DNA of 64,000 bases from Lamellibrachia columna (lineage: Eukaryota; Annelida; Polychaeta; Sabellida; Siboglinidae), in assembly GCA_963662155.1 (NCBI GenBank), contig OY759270.1, positions 11,421,426-11,485,425 of the forward strand. Direction: 5' to 3'. Below are positions 15,279 through 25,337 of this stretch, in pieces. The notes beneath the pieces were generated by a model, which worked only from the letters and a program-made list of their open reading frames with translations, had not been told where the DNA came from and did not search any database. Each line of letters starts with the position of its first letter. The stretch's first letter is position 1. A program made the translations under genes and the position numbers.

Positions 15279-15350
<72 letters not shown>
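15222..15350. repeat. Compound (TA)n/(CA)n microsatellite
   Basis: TA runs interrupted by catatacaca and acacacaca blocks, much longer than the paralogous tract at 5754-5803. Confidence 0.95.
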
Positions 15351-15600
15351 TATAATAAAAAGAACAACATAAAATACATATTGTACGTACAAAATCAGTA
15401 TTTTATATTGTTTTTATCTACAATTAAATATTGTATCCACTTGGTTTTGCAACATTAATTTAGTAATTCATTATAATTACTGTATAATAATAGATAATTT
15501 TTCTTGATTTTATTTTTAATTCATCATTTTCTTTAGACATTATTTAATGTTGAGTTATTTTATGGATAATTATGGCTCAATAAGAACTAGATTTTTTTTA

Positions 15601-15686
15601 CTATCCGCAAAGCTTCCATCATGGTTGTGGTGTTGGGGCCAGTAGACACCGTAGTGATGAGTAACTGCAGTACAGCCGCAAAGACA
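15601..15686 (-). pseudogene. P4: broken copy of P1
   Basis: The acceptor (CAG at 15689-15687) and signal region of P1 are recognisable. Compared with P1, two bases are missing at the start of the exon (gacac for ggcacac on the plus strand), which throws the signal sequence out of frame. The reading continues into unrelated residues before a stop. The candidate P1 first exon is also lost in this copy through a 15-bp deletion near 16160. Both changes fit a dead gene. Confidence 0.6.
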
Positions 15687-15689
15687 CTG

Positions 15690-17247
15690 AAAAGTAGTCA
15701 AAGTAAGATACACAGAAACGAAGTAGATACATTTTCTACAGACGTCTCAATAGTGAACTTAACCAACTATTTGCATGAAATCACAACACAGCAAAATTAT
15801 AAAAAGGTTGAGCACTATCTGTTTCAGAATTGCAGCCAAACAATTATTTTTTTTCATTATATTACAAGCCATAAATGTGTTACACATTAACTGTTATTAT
15901 GTACTCAACATATTTTGGAAAACGTATTTTCCTACAATTTTGTAATTCATACGTAGTGGGTACTGTTAGAAGGAAACCACATAATATTTCATTGTTTGGT
16001 GCAAATCTGTTTCCCATTAACCGATTCAATCCCATAATATGCACATAATTTATACATGATCTGGTTATGTCAGATATCAAAGTAGTTGCCTGAATATCAG
16101 GAAGAGAATATTGTAAGCTTTTATATCAGTAAGAAATGCACACGAGCTGCAATACCATATTTGAAATACATTGTATTCCTCTCTGATGCTCTCCAAATGC
16201 TTCAAATGTACCACTGCACTTAGTGTTTTCTACAAGACTAAGTATACAGTACACCGTAACATATTGTTAAGACGATACAATATGTTCTTGTAAATGTACC
16301 CCAGTTGACACCATTTTTTGACTGTCCGATATCAGATAGAGAACCCATGAGATGGCGCCACCATCTCATAAACAATGCTGGTTAAAGGTGTACAGCCCGA
16401 ATTGGTTTTGGTCAACCATTCGTGATTACCAAGTGTTTAAAACTACTTGCCATATTCGATCTAATAAGCGTGTACCAAAATGATTTTCTCTTGACAATAA
16501 GGTAACTGTTTAACACTTGTGGTGTCATTTGGTGACTAGTGCAGAACAACTGAAAAGTGGTGCCAACTGTTTAATACCAGATGGCGACACTTTTCAGTTG
16601 TTTCACACTACCCTTGGGTAGTCAAATAAAACTATTATGGATCTTGCTGATTAAAAAAGGGTGTGTGCGCTAATTAGGGCATGTACACTTGATAGGTTGA
16701 ATACGGTATGTTTCAAACGTTGGAGACAAGTTAGGCTTAAGGTACTTTTAGGTCGCTAAATAGCACTCCAAATTGAATCGGCCTCTGTTGCTATCACACA
16801 CTGCGCTTCCAAAACGAGTGTCAACAATGGTGGCCGACGCAATTTGGAGCGCTATTTGGACTGCTAATTGCCCTAAAACTCAATGTCTGATAAGAATATA
16901 CTCATTGTGAACTTCAAGCACTGAAGTGTGATGGTTAAAGCTGTAATAATTTCAGCCAAGTTTGTAAAGGATTACCACATGCTTATTATGTTGAATATCT
17001 CCTCATTCCAGAGCCCATCATAATTTGTTGTTAAATTGTTCTCTGTTCGTTCTGTCTGTGTACAATTATGCTAAACGTCAGTGACGTATCTAGCATCTCG
17101 CAAAAGTGGATGCCAAAGAGAAAACAAGAACATACTTCCATCATATTTCCGTTCGCTATTTAAATTCATTGTATCGTAGTCTTACTGTAATGTCTGTTAT
17201 ACCAACCGAGTTGATCTGGTGTGTGTTGTTTCATTATGATGACCGTG
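15690..17247. other. Intergenic between P4 and P5, no gene seen
   Basis: Counterpart of 6115-7756. Open frames such as 15621-15890 cross a degenerate signal exon on the opposite strand and are not conserved in the left copy. Confidence 0.45.
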
Positions 17248-18449
17248 CTAATTCCACAAATTGCAAAGCACCAGGCAATCCCGGTTGAACCTTTTGCAGG
17301 CGGGTGAAGACGGGAAATTTCTGATGCAAGTCAAATTTTCCTCCTTGCACTGTTCTAAGCAGGCAAGAAGTTTTGGGCTTGGCTGCTCTGTGGTGGTGAC
17401 AGGAGAAGTTGACACCATGGTGGTGAATAGCAGCATCAGGGCCGCAACGGCATGCTGAAATATTATAATATTGACTGCTGCTTTGGCTTCTCAGGTGTCA
17501 ACATAATCAGTGTGAACAATAGCTTAGCCATAATTGTAGAACATTAAAGCAAAATAAAATTCATGGTTGTTGGCGCAATGCACCTAAAACAGTTAAAAAA
17601 GTACAATCAAGAATCTCACGCTACTGGTTTTCTCAGAATTGGTTCTAAAAGTAGAAGATTCTGATCAGACCTCAATTATACTGGGGACTGACTGGTTTTT
17701 TTGGGTAACCATTAGCTCAGGTAGTTCTAAGAAATCAACTTCTGGTTGAGACGCATTAAGTGCCTTTGACTAAAATAAAAAAATCGAACAGCCATCAGAA
17801 GCAACTCTCAGTCAAACTAACTGCTAAGTCAGAATGAGAGAAATTTAGTAAACAAAAGCCAAAGTATGTTTCATAGGTTGCGTTTAGACATAAATAAATA
17901 TTGGCAAGGTAGAACTAGGTGTTTATGAATAGATTTTCTTTTGGTGAGCTAATATAGTATGACATAACACTAACAGTATGGCATGGCCCATGAAATTAAG
18001 ATGCTGTGTGTTCAACAATGTTTTCCTAGTAAACAACTGGCGTGATATGTTTGATTTAGTTGCAAATGGTTCTGTTTTAGTAACTTTTATAGGTGCATAG
18101 GCACAAATCCATATCTTTTCTTTCACCTTAATTAATAATAAATTTATCTAATGCCACGAGTTAACTGTTCACAGAAACTGTTGTTCTATGAACACACATT
18201 TTCTGAGAGGGAGCATACCCACACAGGGGTGAATATTACATAGCAATACCCATGCCCAAAAAATCAAAAATAAAACATTAATATTTTATTTTATTTAACA
18301 TAAATATAACTGCAATAAGAATTTGCATATATGAATGACTGTGACAATTCTCAGTGAAAGTTAATGTTTCTTCTGCTGACAAGCTGTAGTCATTATGACA
18401 AATATGTTTTATGCTAGAACATAAGTTTACATACCACAGTGATCTTCAT
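17248..18449 (-). CDS. P5: small secreted six-cysteine peptide
   Basis: Exon A is 18449-18435 (Met-Lys-Ile-Thr-Val) with the donor GTATGT. Exon B is 17454-17248 after CAG at 17457-17455, in phase 0; the precursor has 73 residues. It duplicates P2. The exon-B signal segment HAVAALMLLFTTMVSTS is unchanged, and all six cysteines with their spacing are kept. My hand count against P2 gives about 13 amino-acid-changing and 6 silent base differences across exon B, with all the changing ones after the signal segment. An N-L-T glycosylation sequon sits just before the third cysteine, absent in P2. A (GTAA)n tract just upstream on the plus strand gives, on the minus strand, a pyrimidine-patterned acceptor for a probable 5'-UTR intron (CAG at 18484-18482). 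Confidence 0.85.
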
Positions 18450-18486
18450 AGTTAGTCTCTAGTTTCTTGTCCTGTTGTGTTCTGTG

Positions 18487-18523
<37 letters not shown>
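18487..18523. repeat. (GTAA)n tetranucleotide repeat in the P5 leader
   Basis: About nine copies of gtaa, compared with four at the P2 position (8976-8991). On the transcribed strand it reads (TTAC)n and ends in cttcacag, so it may form the polypyrimidine tract of a leader intron. Confidence 0.85.
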
Positions 18524-18755
18524 TACCAGGTGTACGTGTTGGCCTATTATGGAGGCAGAAACACTAGAAATAGAGACAAGCTCTGGGATTGAAGAGAGAC
18601 TGATTTTGAAGTTCAATGAGATTAACATAACGTATATAAATACAATCTCAGAAATTGAAGTTAAAATGCACTTTACCTGAAGAAGTAAAGCATGCGAGAA
18701 ATTGCTCCAAACTTATCATCAAGTATATTTGCATTTATTCTTGGAGAGTGATCCA

Positions 18756-18764
18756 ATTTATGTA
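18756..18764 (-). promoter_or_regulatory. TATA-like box of P5
   Basis: The minus strand reads TACATAAAT, 307 bp upstream of the ATG, at the position aligned with the P2 TATA-like box. Confidence 0.4.
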
Positions 18765-19260
18765 ACTGGTAAATACTGGATTGAAATTCCTCTAGTGAAG
18801 TTCATGCACACAGATATTGTGTGTATCCATTTATAGAACAATTGCATAAGTGTGTTTATGAGACAACAAATCATTCACATGTGGTATATCACAGATATGA
18901 AAGCAACACACGTTCTACAGCTTCTGGCACGCAATCATAATTTAATCAGTAATCAATTGCATGAACAATGTATGTAATCAAGTTTAATATACACATCCAC
19001 GTTTCAAATTTGAATATAATAATAATAATAATTAACAGTTAATAATAATTAACAGTTAAATCTATAAAACATAGTTAAAAATTACATTCTGCAAAAAACA
19101 ATATGTGGCCATCTCCCCTATCATCATGAAATAGTTTGTCTAAATCTACCCAATGCCAAAGAATATAATCTAGATGTCATATTAGGTTGCTTGTCATGCC
19201 ATGTCCAACTACAACAAATCCGCTAAACATGGTACAAAATGTTTTATTGTGGTATCCATG

Positions 19261-20647
19261 CTAATTCTGCTGATGGCAAAGTTCCAGGCATATCTTGGTG
19301 AGATCATAGCATTCAATTGGTATGATGGAGTGATTCACGCTCCAGAACGTTTCGAGGCATTCCAAATGGGTCAACTCGCATTGTCGTACACAAGCAAGAA
19401 GTTCTGGGCTTGGACGCTCCGTGGTGGTGATGGGAGTAGTTGACACCATAGTGGTGAATAGCAGCAGCAATGCTGCTATGGCATTCTGAAATATCAGTGG
19501 TATTGGCTGTTGCTTTGATTTCTCAGGTAACAACATACTCAGTGCCTATAATAACTGAACCTACGTTTGAGGCGTTTATCTACAAAAAAACATGTTAAAT
19601 ACCAAAATCAAACAAATTGAGTGAAGAGTGGTTTTGTGCAGCCATTAAGTTGGTAGTGATGGAGGTTAAAGAATTTTGCAGAAAATCACATTATATGCCA
19701 TGCTATGGACAGACGAAATACCGTTCTTCCTATCTATCACATAACAATGTACAAACCAAAACATGATTTATCTCAAAATGCACAAAATGGACACAATGTG
19801 TTTTGCAGATAAACGTGTGATATGTTTTACGTTAAATAATAATTAAATATTATATTACAGTGAACTAACTGTTAGAACTTGTTCTAGAAAATATTATAGA
19901 CTGAATGTTCCACTAATTGGGAACAGGGAAGGGGTTTTTACACACATAATTAAATTGTCAATACAGAAAATATTATTTTTCAAATAAAAATCTAATTGCA
20001 ATGCAAATTTAACATACGAACAACTAATGCCATAAAAAACTCTCAATAAAATTGGGAATTGTCTACTTCTTAATTATCATAAATTAACAAAGCAAATATC
20101 CGTTACTTAGGTTGTTCACAGTTATCACTGAGTAATTTATAAACATCTACCCATGACCAACTGTAGAATAAAAAACCTTCATTTCGATTGTAATAATTAC
20201 AATGGCAAGCCATTACAATAGACAAATTCAGCTACCTGTGACCAACAATAAAAAGTTTCAAAAATATCGATGGTACACTGAACTATCGATAATAATGATA
20301 GTTGGCAAAACAATTCAGCAGGACTACTTGTGTCACTGTAGTAATAGAAATAAACATGTTTGTTCAACTATATTGGATAATTTTATTTATTTATTGACCT
20401 AACATCAGCATTTGTCATTCATCGATTCAGCATTTTTAATCAATTACCCACAGATGGCACCACCAACCAGTTATGGTTTGGGACTGTTCACTATTCCGTG
20501 ATACTATCGCAATGCTATTGCGATAGTTATGAAACTATTGTGACAGCATTGCAATAATTATACAGCTACCCCGATACTATCGCAATGGTAAAACTATCCC
20601 TGAAAGTCACCCCTAGTAGATAATATACATACCACAGCAATCTTCAT
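19261..20647 (-). CDS. P6: small secreted six-cysteine peptide
   Basis: Exon A is 20647-20633 (Met-Lys-Ile-Ala-Val), donor GTATGT. Exon B is 19485-19261 after CAG at 19488-19486, in phase 0; the precursor has 79 residues. It is the duplicate of P3. The signal segment NAIAALLLLFTTMVSTTPIT is identical; changes cluster in the C3-C4 loop (V-E-A-S versus L-E-T-F, N-E-F-L versus N-H-S-I) and between C4 and C6. Cysteine spacing is unchanged. The 1.15-kb intron lacks the LINE and CA/TA insertions of P3 and so represents the older intron state. Confidence 0.85.
20270..20620. repeat. TATCG-rich dispersed element, copy 2
   Basis: Counterpart of 12070-12410, more complete at its left end, with tatcgatggtacactgaactatcgataataa. 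It lies inside the P6 intron close to the first exon. Confidence 0.55.
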
Positions 20648-20938
20648 ACTTGGGTAAAACTGTTAAGAATTAACGTGTTTTCTTAAACCTGTGTGCCTGC
20701 TGTACAGATGCAAAAGCACTAAAACTGGAGAGAAGCAAGTGACCGGTTTAGAGCTTTGGAAGTTCCTTGAAATCATCTTAACCAGTCCCGTGATACAAGT
20801 GCCTTTATTGCATCATGCTTAAAGCTGAGAGACTGGGCTAAGCATCACTTAGGATTCCTCTGCTTGAAATAGTAAGACATGCTAGAAAAGCTTCAAATGT
20901 ATCAAGTGTATTTATCTTTGTTCTAGGGGAGCGGCTCA

Positions 20939-20947
20939 CTTTATATA
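20939..20947 (-). promoter_or_regulatory. TATA box of P6
   Basis: TATATAAAG on the minus strand, 292 bp before the ATG. It is identical in sequence and almost identical in spacing to P3. Confidence 0.55.
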
Positions 20948-21129
20948 ACACACTCGTAAACACTTGATTGAAGTTTCTCTAGTGGATCAGTGTTTACACA
21001 CCGATATTGGGCGTGTCCTGCTTGTCCCTTAGCTAGAAACGTGAAATGTCCATATGGATAACTACTCGTCCGCACCAAATTTGTTTGTGTAAAGGGCTAT
21101 TGTCCTAGGAATGATTAATGATGTAACTC

Positions 21130-21525
21130 TATGCCCAGATTACAAGTGGATAAGAAAGCCATTGCCATATGGAAAGTCTGGCAATTCTTCATTCTTCATG
21201 AATTTTCTGTTTAAACATATTCATGCTGCTACCATTTACACAATCTGTCGATGATTTGTTCCACTTTCTCTTTGAGAATGAGTATTTTCTCCAATCTACA
21301 CTGATCCTTCACTGATGTTAGAAGATGAGTAACAAAACATATTTGTTCCACTTTCTCTTTGAGAATGAGTATTTTCTCCAATCTACACTGATCCTTCACT
21401 GATGTTAGAAGATGAGTAACAAAAATATTTCTATCAATATTTTCATACCCATTCAATATCTTAGCAACTTCAATTTGATCTTCTCTTAATCTCCTTGTCT
21501 CTAGGGTTGTTACTTTATACAACTA
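21130..21525 (-). mobile_element. LINE-A 3' fragment with an internal duplication
   Basis: On the minus strand it encodes the C-terminal end of the RT family also seen at 40.2, 46.3 and 50.5 kb (TTLETRRLR, then ILNGYENIDRN). A segment of about 87 bp encoding VTHLLTSVKDQCRLEKIL occurs twice head to tail, at about 21256-21340 and 21343-21428. The fragment carries the same 3' end text (aagccattgccatatgg) as other copies. Confidence 0.8.
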
Positions 21526-21714
21526 CTGGCAAAGAACAACAATTTACACAATGACTGGTTGCGCATACATATAAAAATAACTTGTGTTTATTTTGATAGT
21601 ATGACTCCAATTTCCAAAATGGGTGCAATACCTCAAACAATCAATCAAATAGTTTATTTTCAACAAACAGTTAGGAGTTAGCATTTTATCTATTTTCGTC
21701 TTGTGAAATGTGCA

Positions 21715-21787
21715 ATTTGCTTAAATACAGTAACATTGATATCATAGTATTGAATAGCAACCACCAGCAGCTGCTAATGTTGAGAAT
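21715..21787 (-). pseudogene. Relic of a family signal segment
   Basis: The minus strand contains TTGCTATTCAATACTATGAT, aligning with the TTGCTGCTATTCACCACTATGGTGTC signal-coding stretch of P3/P6 with few changes. The acceptor before it is not intact and no cysteine-coding part follows. It fits a dead copy between P6 and P7. Confidence 0.4.
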
Positions 21788-21917
21788 TTTAAATCAAAAC
21801 ACTTATGTTTTCCTGAATGTTGGGTGTCTTCCTTTGGCTTTCTTTTTCCTCATCTTTTGGCTGTTTCTCCTCATCCAGGAACAACCACCTCATTCAGGAG
21901 TCAAGGCTCTCAAGTCT

Positions 21918-22141
21918 GTCCGAGTTGAACTGGTACGAACTGGTTCATCATAGTGTGTCTAGTTAATTAGTATGTCCAAGTTGAACTGGTTCGAGCTAGT
22001 TCATTGTAGTATCTTTAGTTAATCCATCTGTCTGAGTTGGACTGGTATGAGCTGGTTCATTGTAGTATCTTTAGTAAATTCATCTGTCCGAGTTGAAATG
22101 GTATGAACATGTTCATTGTGGTGTTTTATTTAAATCTACTC
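21918..22141. repeat. 56-bp tandem repeat (4 copies) at the 3' end of P7
   Basis: The gtccgagttgaactggt landmark recurs at 21918, 21974, 22030 and 22086, a period of exactly 56 bp with moderate divergence. The array ends at the P7 stop codon, so it would form the 3'-UTR of P7. Confidence 0.9.
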
Positions 22142-23815
22142 ATCACACATAGCCAGGCATTTCTTTTGTAGTTGGTAGCAGAAGTCAAATCGTGACGAAT
22201 GTATGGCAAGACACTTGTATTTGTCTAGATAGCACATTCTCTGGCAGGATGCCAAATCCCATTTTCGTTGTTTTGAAGTAATGGATTCTGTGGTAATGTC
22301 TTCCATTGATGACACCACCATTGTGAATAGCAGCAACAACAAAACGGCACACTGAAATATAACCAAATTGGGGACAGTTAATTAATTTATGTCTGAGTTG
22401 ATTGCATGCAAATAAAGTCCAGTGATTTTGAGACAGCGCCCCCTTTTGAGGATTTCTTTCACCCTGAGATTTTTATTAACAAGGAAAAGGGCACATTTGC
22501 ATACTACGAGACTTTTGCTGCTGCTTTAAAAAATCAAATGATAGGTATAACTTTCATGTTAATTTTCTCAAAAACAAATTGTAGAATTTGACAAAAACAA
22601 ATGCTACTGAAGGTTGGTGACAAGACAGATCATTGTATATTGTTTTTATTAATAACAAGTTATAATTTGAGCACAGTGTCAAAATGCCTGACTCACATTT
22701 CGCATTGGTTTCAATGGAAAAAAACAATACTGTTTTGTACCCACATAAAAAGTGGTTTTGTGTAGCTGTTCTTTAGAAATGACGTGAAAATTATTGATAC
22801 TGCAAACGTAACATTAACAGAAGTTGAAACAAGTCATGGTTTTGGGCCTATGCACCTAAAAGAGACAAAAACTAACCATGTGCCACTAAAATCAAGAATA
22901 TCACGCCTTTGGTTTACTCAGAATGTGTTTTAAAAGTGGAATATTCTGGGAAATTCCCCATTTAACTGGGAGCTGACAAGTTAACCAGTATGACTGATAA
23001 GCACATGCGCAGTTCGGTGAGATCGCGTAACATAGACTACCGCGTGATGTAATAAGTGCGGCCGGTATGTACATTTTACACAACCAGCTCAAAGTCTCAG
23101 TGAAATGTTATATCAGAAAGGGGACTATTGGCAAGTATAGGAGTAGGTGTTTACAAATATATTTTTATTTGATGAGTAAATATAACCAGACTACGACACT
23201 CGTGACATAGGGTTATCTAACAGTCTGGCGTGACCACAAAATTAAGATTATGTTTGTTTAATAAGGTTTCCCTAGTAAACAACTGCCGTGATATTCTTAA
23301 TTGTAGTTGCAAATGGTTGTCTTAGTAACTCTTATAGGTGCAATGAAAAATGTTACCTTTTTTAAAGATAGATACATAGTCTGATGGTTTTTATTGTAAA
23401 ATCATGTTATATTGTATAAACTATGTCTGTTCTAGCATTGTGACCACTCAAATGTGTTTTAATTAACCACAGTGTGTTAAGATAGTTTGACCATTATTTG
23501 ACTAATTTGACTGTTTCGACCCAAATATCATGTTTACATTGCTTGCTGAATTGTGGTTCATTAAAACAGTTTTGGGCGGTCAAGATGTTAAGATATAGAT
23601 TAACTCTGTAGTTTATACTATAAAACAAGACTTGACAATAACAACAAACACACTATGTACCTTTAATCTCGTAGTCGGTTGAGCCAAACTCCACACTTTG
23701 TAAGAAAACCAATGTTTACTCATTGCCCAGTATTGTGGCATATACACCTTGACAACTACAAGAATCAGTACACAAATTCTAAAACATTAATTTTACATAC
23801 CACAGAATTCTTCAT
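22136..23815 (-). CDS. P7: small secreted six-cysteine peptide
   Basis: Exon A is 23815-23801 (Met-Lys-Asn-Ser-Val), donor GTATGT. Exon B is 22351-22136 after a tttcag acceptor (CAG 22354-22352), in phase 0; the precursor has 76 residues. The signal core is CAVLLLLLFTMVVSS. A charged spacer leads to C-QRM-C-YLDKYK-C, a 10-residue loop, C-YQLQKK-C-LAM-C and a D-E end. The apparent upstream Met at 22366 is intronic. The intron still aligns with the P2 intron (a catggttttggg...atgcacct block at 22837 against 8070), so P7 is an older paralogue of the P2 lineage. The 3' flank is a 56-bp tandem repeat. Confidence 0.85.
22415..22600. repeat. Dispersed repeat, copy 3 (in the P7 intron)
   Basis: Third copy of the 3885-4085 repeat, here inside an intron. 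Its plus-strand frame is open and similar in translation to copy 1. Confidence 0.5.
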
Positions 23816-23829
23816 GCTGTGATTCTATC

Positions 23830-24085
23830 GTGCTTTCGAGAAACTGTCCCTATGTTGTGCGTGTTATACTTCAATATGAAAACAGGCCAACAACTGACTC
23901 ATTCAAATGAATTAATGTTATTTATATGTGAAGTGGGGTTTATCAACAAACAATGCGTCACCATTCTTGGCACAGTGATAGTCTTTTCCATAAAGTATGT
24001 GCAAAGATAGTCTGTCGTAGACATTGAGGAACACATGAAGCAGCTACTTTTTTAAATATGCACAACATCATTATGTTATAATTTG
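23830..24085. other. P7 upstream region, no gene seen
   Basis: Presumed promoter side of P7. I see no TATA box as clear as those of P3 and P6. Confidence 0.3.
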
Positions 24086-24235
24086 TTTTGTTTGCATCAC
24101 TGTTAAGACAATATCAGTCCGTGTCCATCCGTCCATCTGTGGTGTATGTCCGTCTGTCCATCCGTCCGTGGTATATGTGTGTCCGTACGTCCCTCCCTCC
24201 CTCTGTCCGTCCGTCCTCTGTCTGGCGTCACATTT
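24085..24235. repeat. Imperfect (TCCG/TCCA)n repeat
   Basis: Runs of tccgtccgt, tccatccgtcc and ccctccctcc. Simple-sequence DNA with no coding meaning. Confidence 0.85.
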
Positions 24236-24487
24236 GAAACTTACTTCTACAGCCGACATTGCGGAAACTATTAGGAAATTATTGGGCATATCAAATAAAT
24301 ATTGCAAACACACGCAACAGTATCATAATGTATGTTTTTATTACTAGAGTATCACAACAACAAACTATATTAGTATATGCGTTAATAAAAGTTTTTTATT
24401 ATTAATTATAATAGGTATCTACAAAATGATGATCTTTTGAGAACTGCTGAATATATGAAGGTTGCAGTCAACTGCATGCGTTTCATA

Positions 24488-24512
24488 TATATATATATAT
24501 ATATATATATGG
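24488..24512. repeat. (TA)n microsatellite
   Basis: A short uninterrupted TA run. Confidence 0.9.
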
Positions 24513-24593
24513 GATAGGAAATGTGTTAATAAATGACATATAGTTTATGTATGTGTAATTAAAGAAATCAAAGTAGAATATGACATTGGGCTA

Positions 24594-24702
24594 TCATTCA
24601 TTCAATCGTGTTGTCATGCGGACACGATTGAATTGAAAGTGGACACGATTGAATGAATGCGGACACGATTGAATGAATGCGGACACGATTGAATGAATAG
24701 TA
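24594..24702. repeat. 21-bp tandem repeat with an inverted first copy
   Basis: gcggacacgattgaatgaat is repeated about four times, preceded by the inverted form attcattcaatcgtgt. The block can fold into a hairpin. Confidence 0.85.
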
Positions 24703-24829
24703 TGCTGATCTATGTGTACAACTGATTCAAAATGGAAATTCACCAGTCCAACTGATTATCTAGCAGAAAATGTCAAATAGCCACTGGGTAATGTTCACGT
24801 CTGTGCTTATTCTCACAGAAGAGCTGGGT

Positions 24830-25262
24830 ATGTGCTCCTGTGATACAATATGTGCTCCTGTGATACAATATGTGCTCCTGTGATACAATATCGCCATTTG
24901 TGGTGCAACATCGATATTTTGTTGTGCGACATCGCCATTTGTGTAACAACATCGCCATTTGTGGTACAACATCGCCATTTATTGTACAACATTGCCATTT
25001 ATGGTACAACATCGCCATTTGTGGTACAACATCACTATTTATAATACAACATCGCCATTTATGGTACAATATCGCCATTTGTGGTACAATATCGCCATTT
25101 GTGGTACAACATTGCCATTTGTGATACAACATCACCATTTGTGGTACAACATCACCATTTGTGGTACAACATCGCCATTTGTGGTACAACATCGCCATTT
25201 TTGGCACAACATCACTATTTATGGTATAAGATCACCATTTGTGGTACAACATCACTATTTGT
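24830..25262. repeat. 20-bp minisatellite, unit 1 (3' of P8)
   Basis: About 21 copies of a 20-bp unit, consensus catcgccatttgtggtacaa, with variant copies (tgtgctcctgtgatacaata) at the left end. The array ends in a gttcacaaggatgctgtcc boundary shared with all other arrays of this family and stops about 75 bp before the P8 stop codon. Confidence 0.95.
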
Positions 25263-25337
25263 TCACAAGGATGCTGTCCACACAGTATAGAGTTCTGCTA
25301 CGATTTGTTATCAGACGATTTGTAGTTGTGTGTTAAT

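Larger units (their letters stand above)
13409..21108. repeat. Segmental duplication, right copy (carries P4, P5, P6)
   Basis: Collinear with 3656-12928, in the same orientation. It lacks the hAT-like fragment and the LINE/microsatellite block present on the left. It contains an extra 200 bp at about 14850-15050 in place of the hAT fragment. The genes P4 (broken), P5 and P6 correspond to P1, P2 and P3. Confidence 0.9.

Noticed and set aside
24830..25262. CRISPR-like array
   Set aside because: The 20-bp units are directly adjacent without unique spacers, and the genome is clearly animal.
24773..25336. HLWYNIAICGTTSPF and KWRCCTTNGD repeat proteins over the 20-bp arrays (also at 29.7, 36.3, 37.6 and 48.5 kb)
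   Set aside because: Period 20 cycles through all three frames and gives a 20-residue pseudo-repeat; it follows from the minisatellite.
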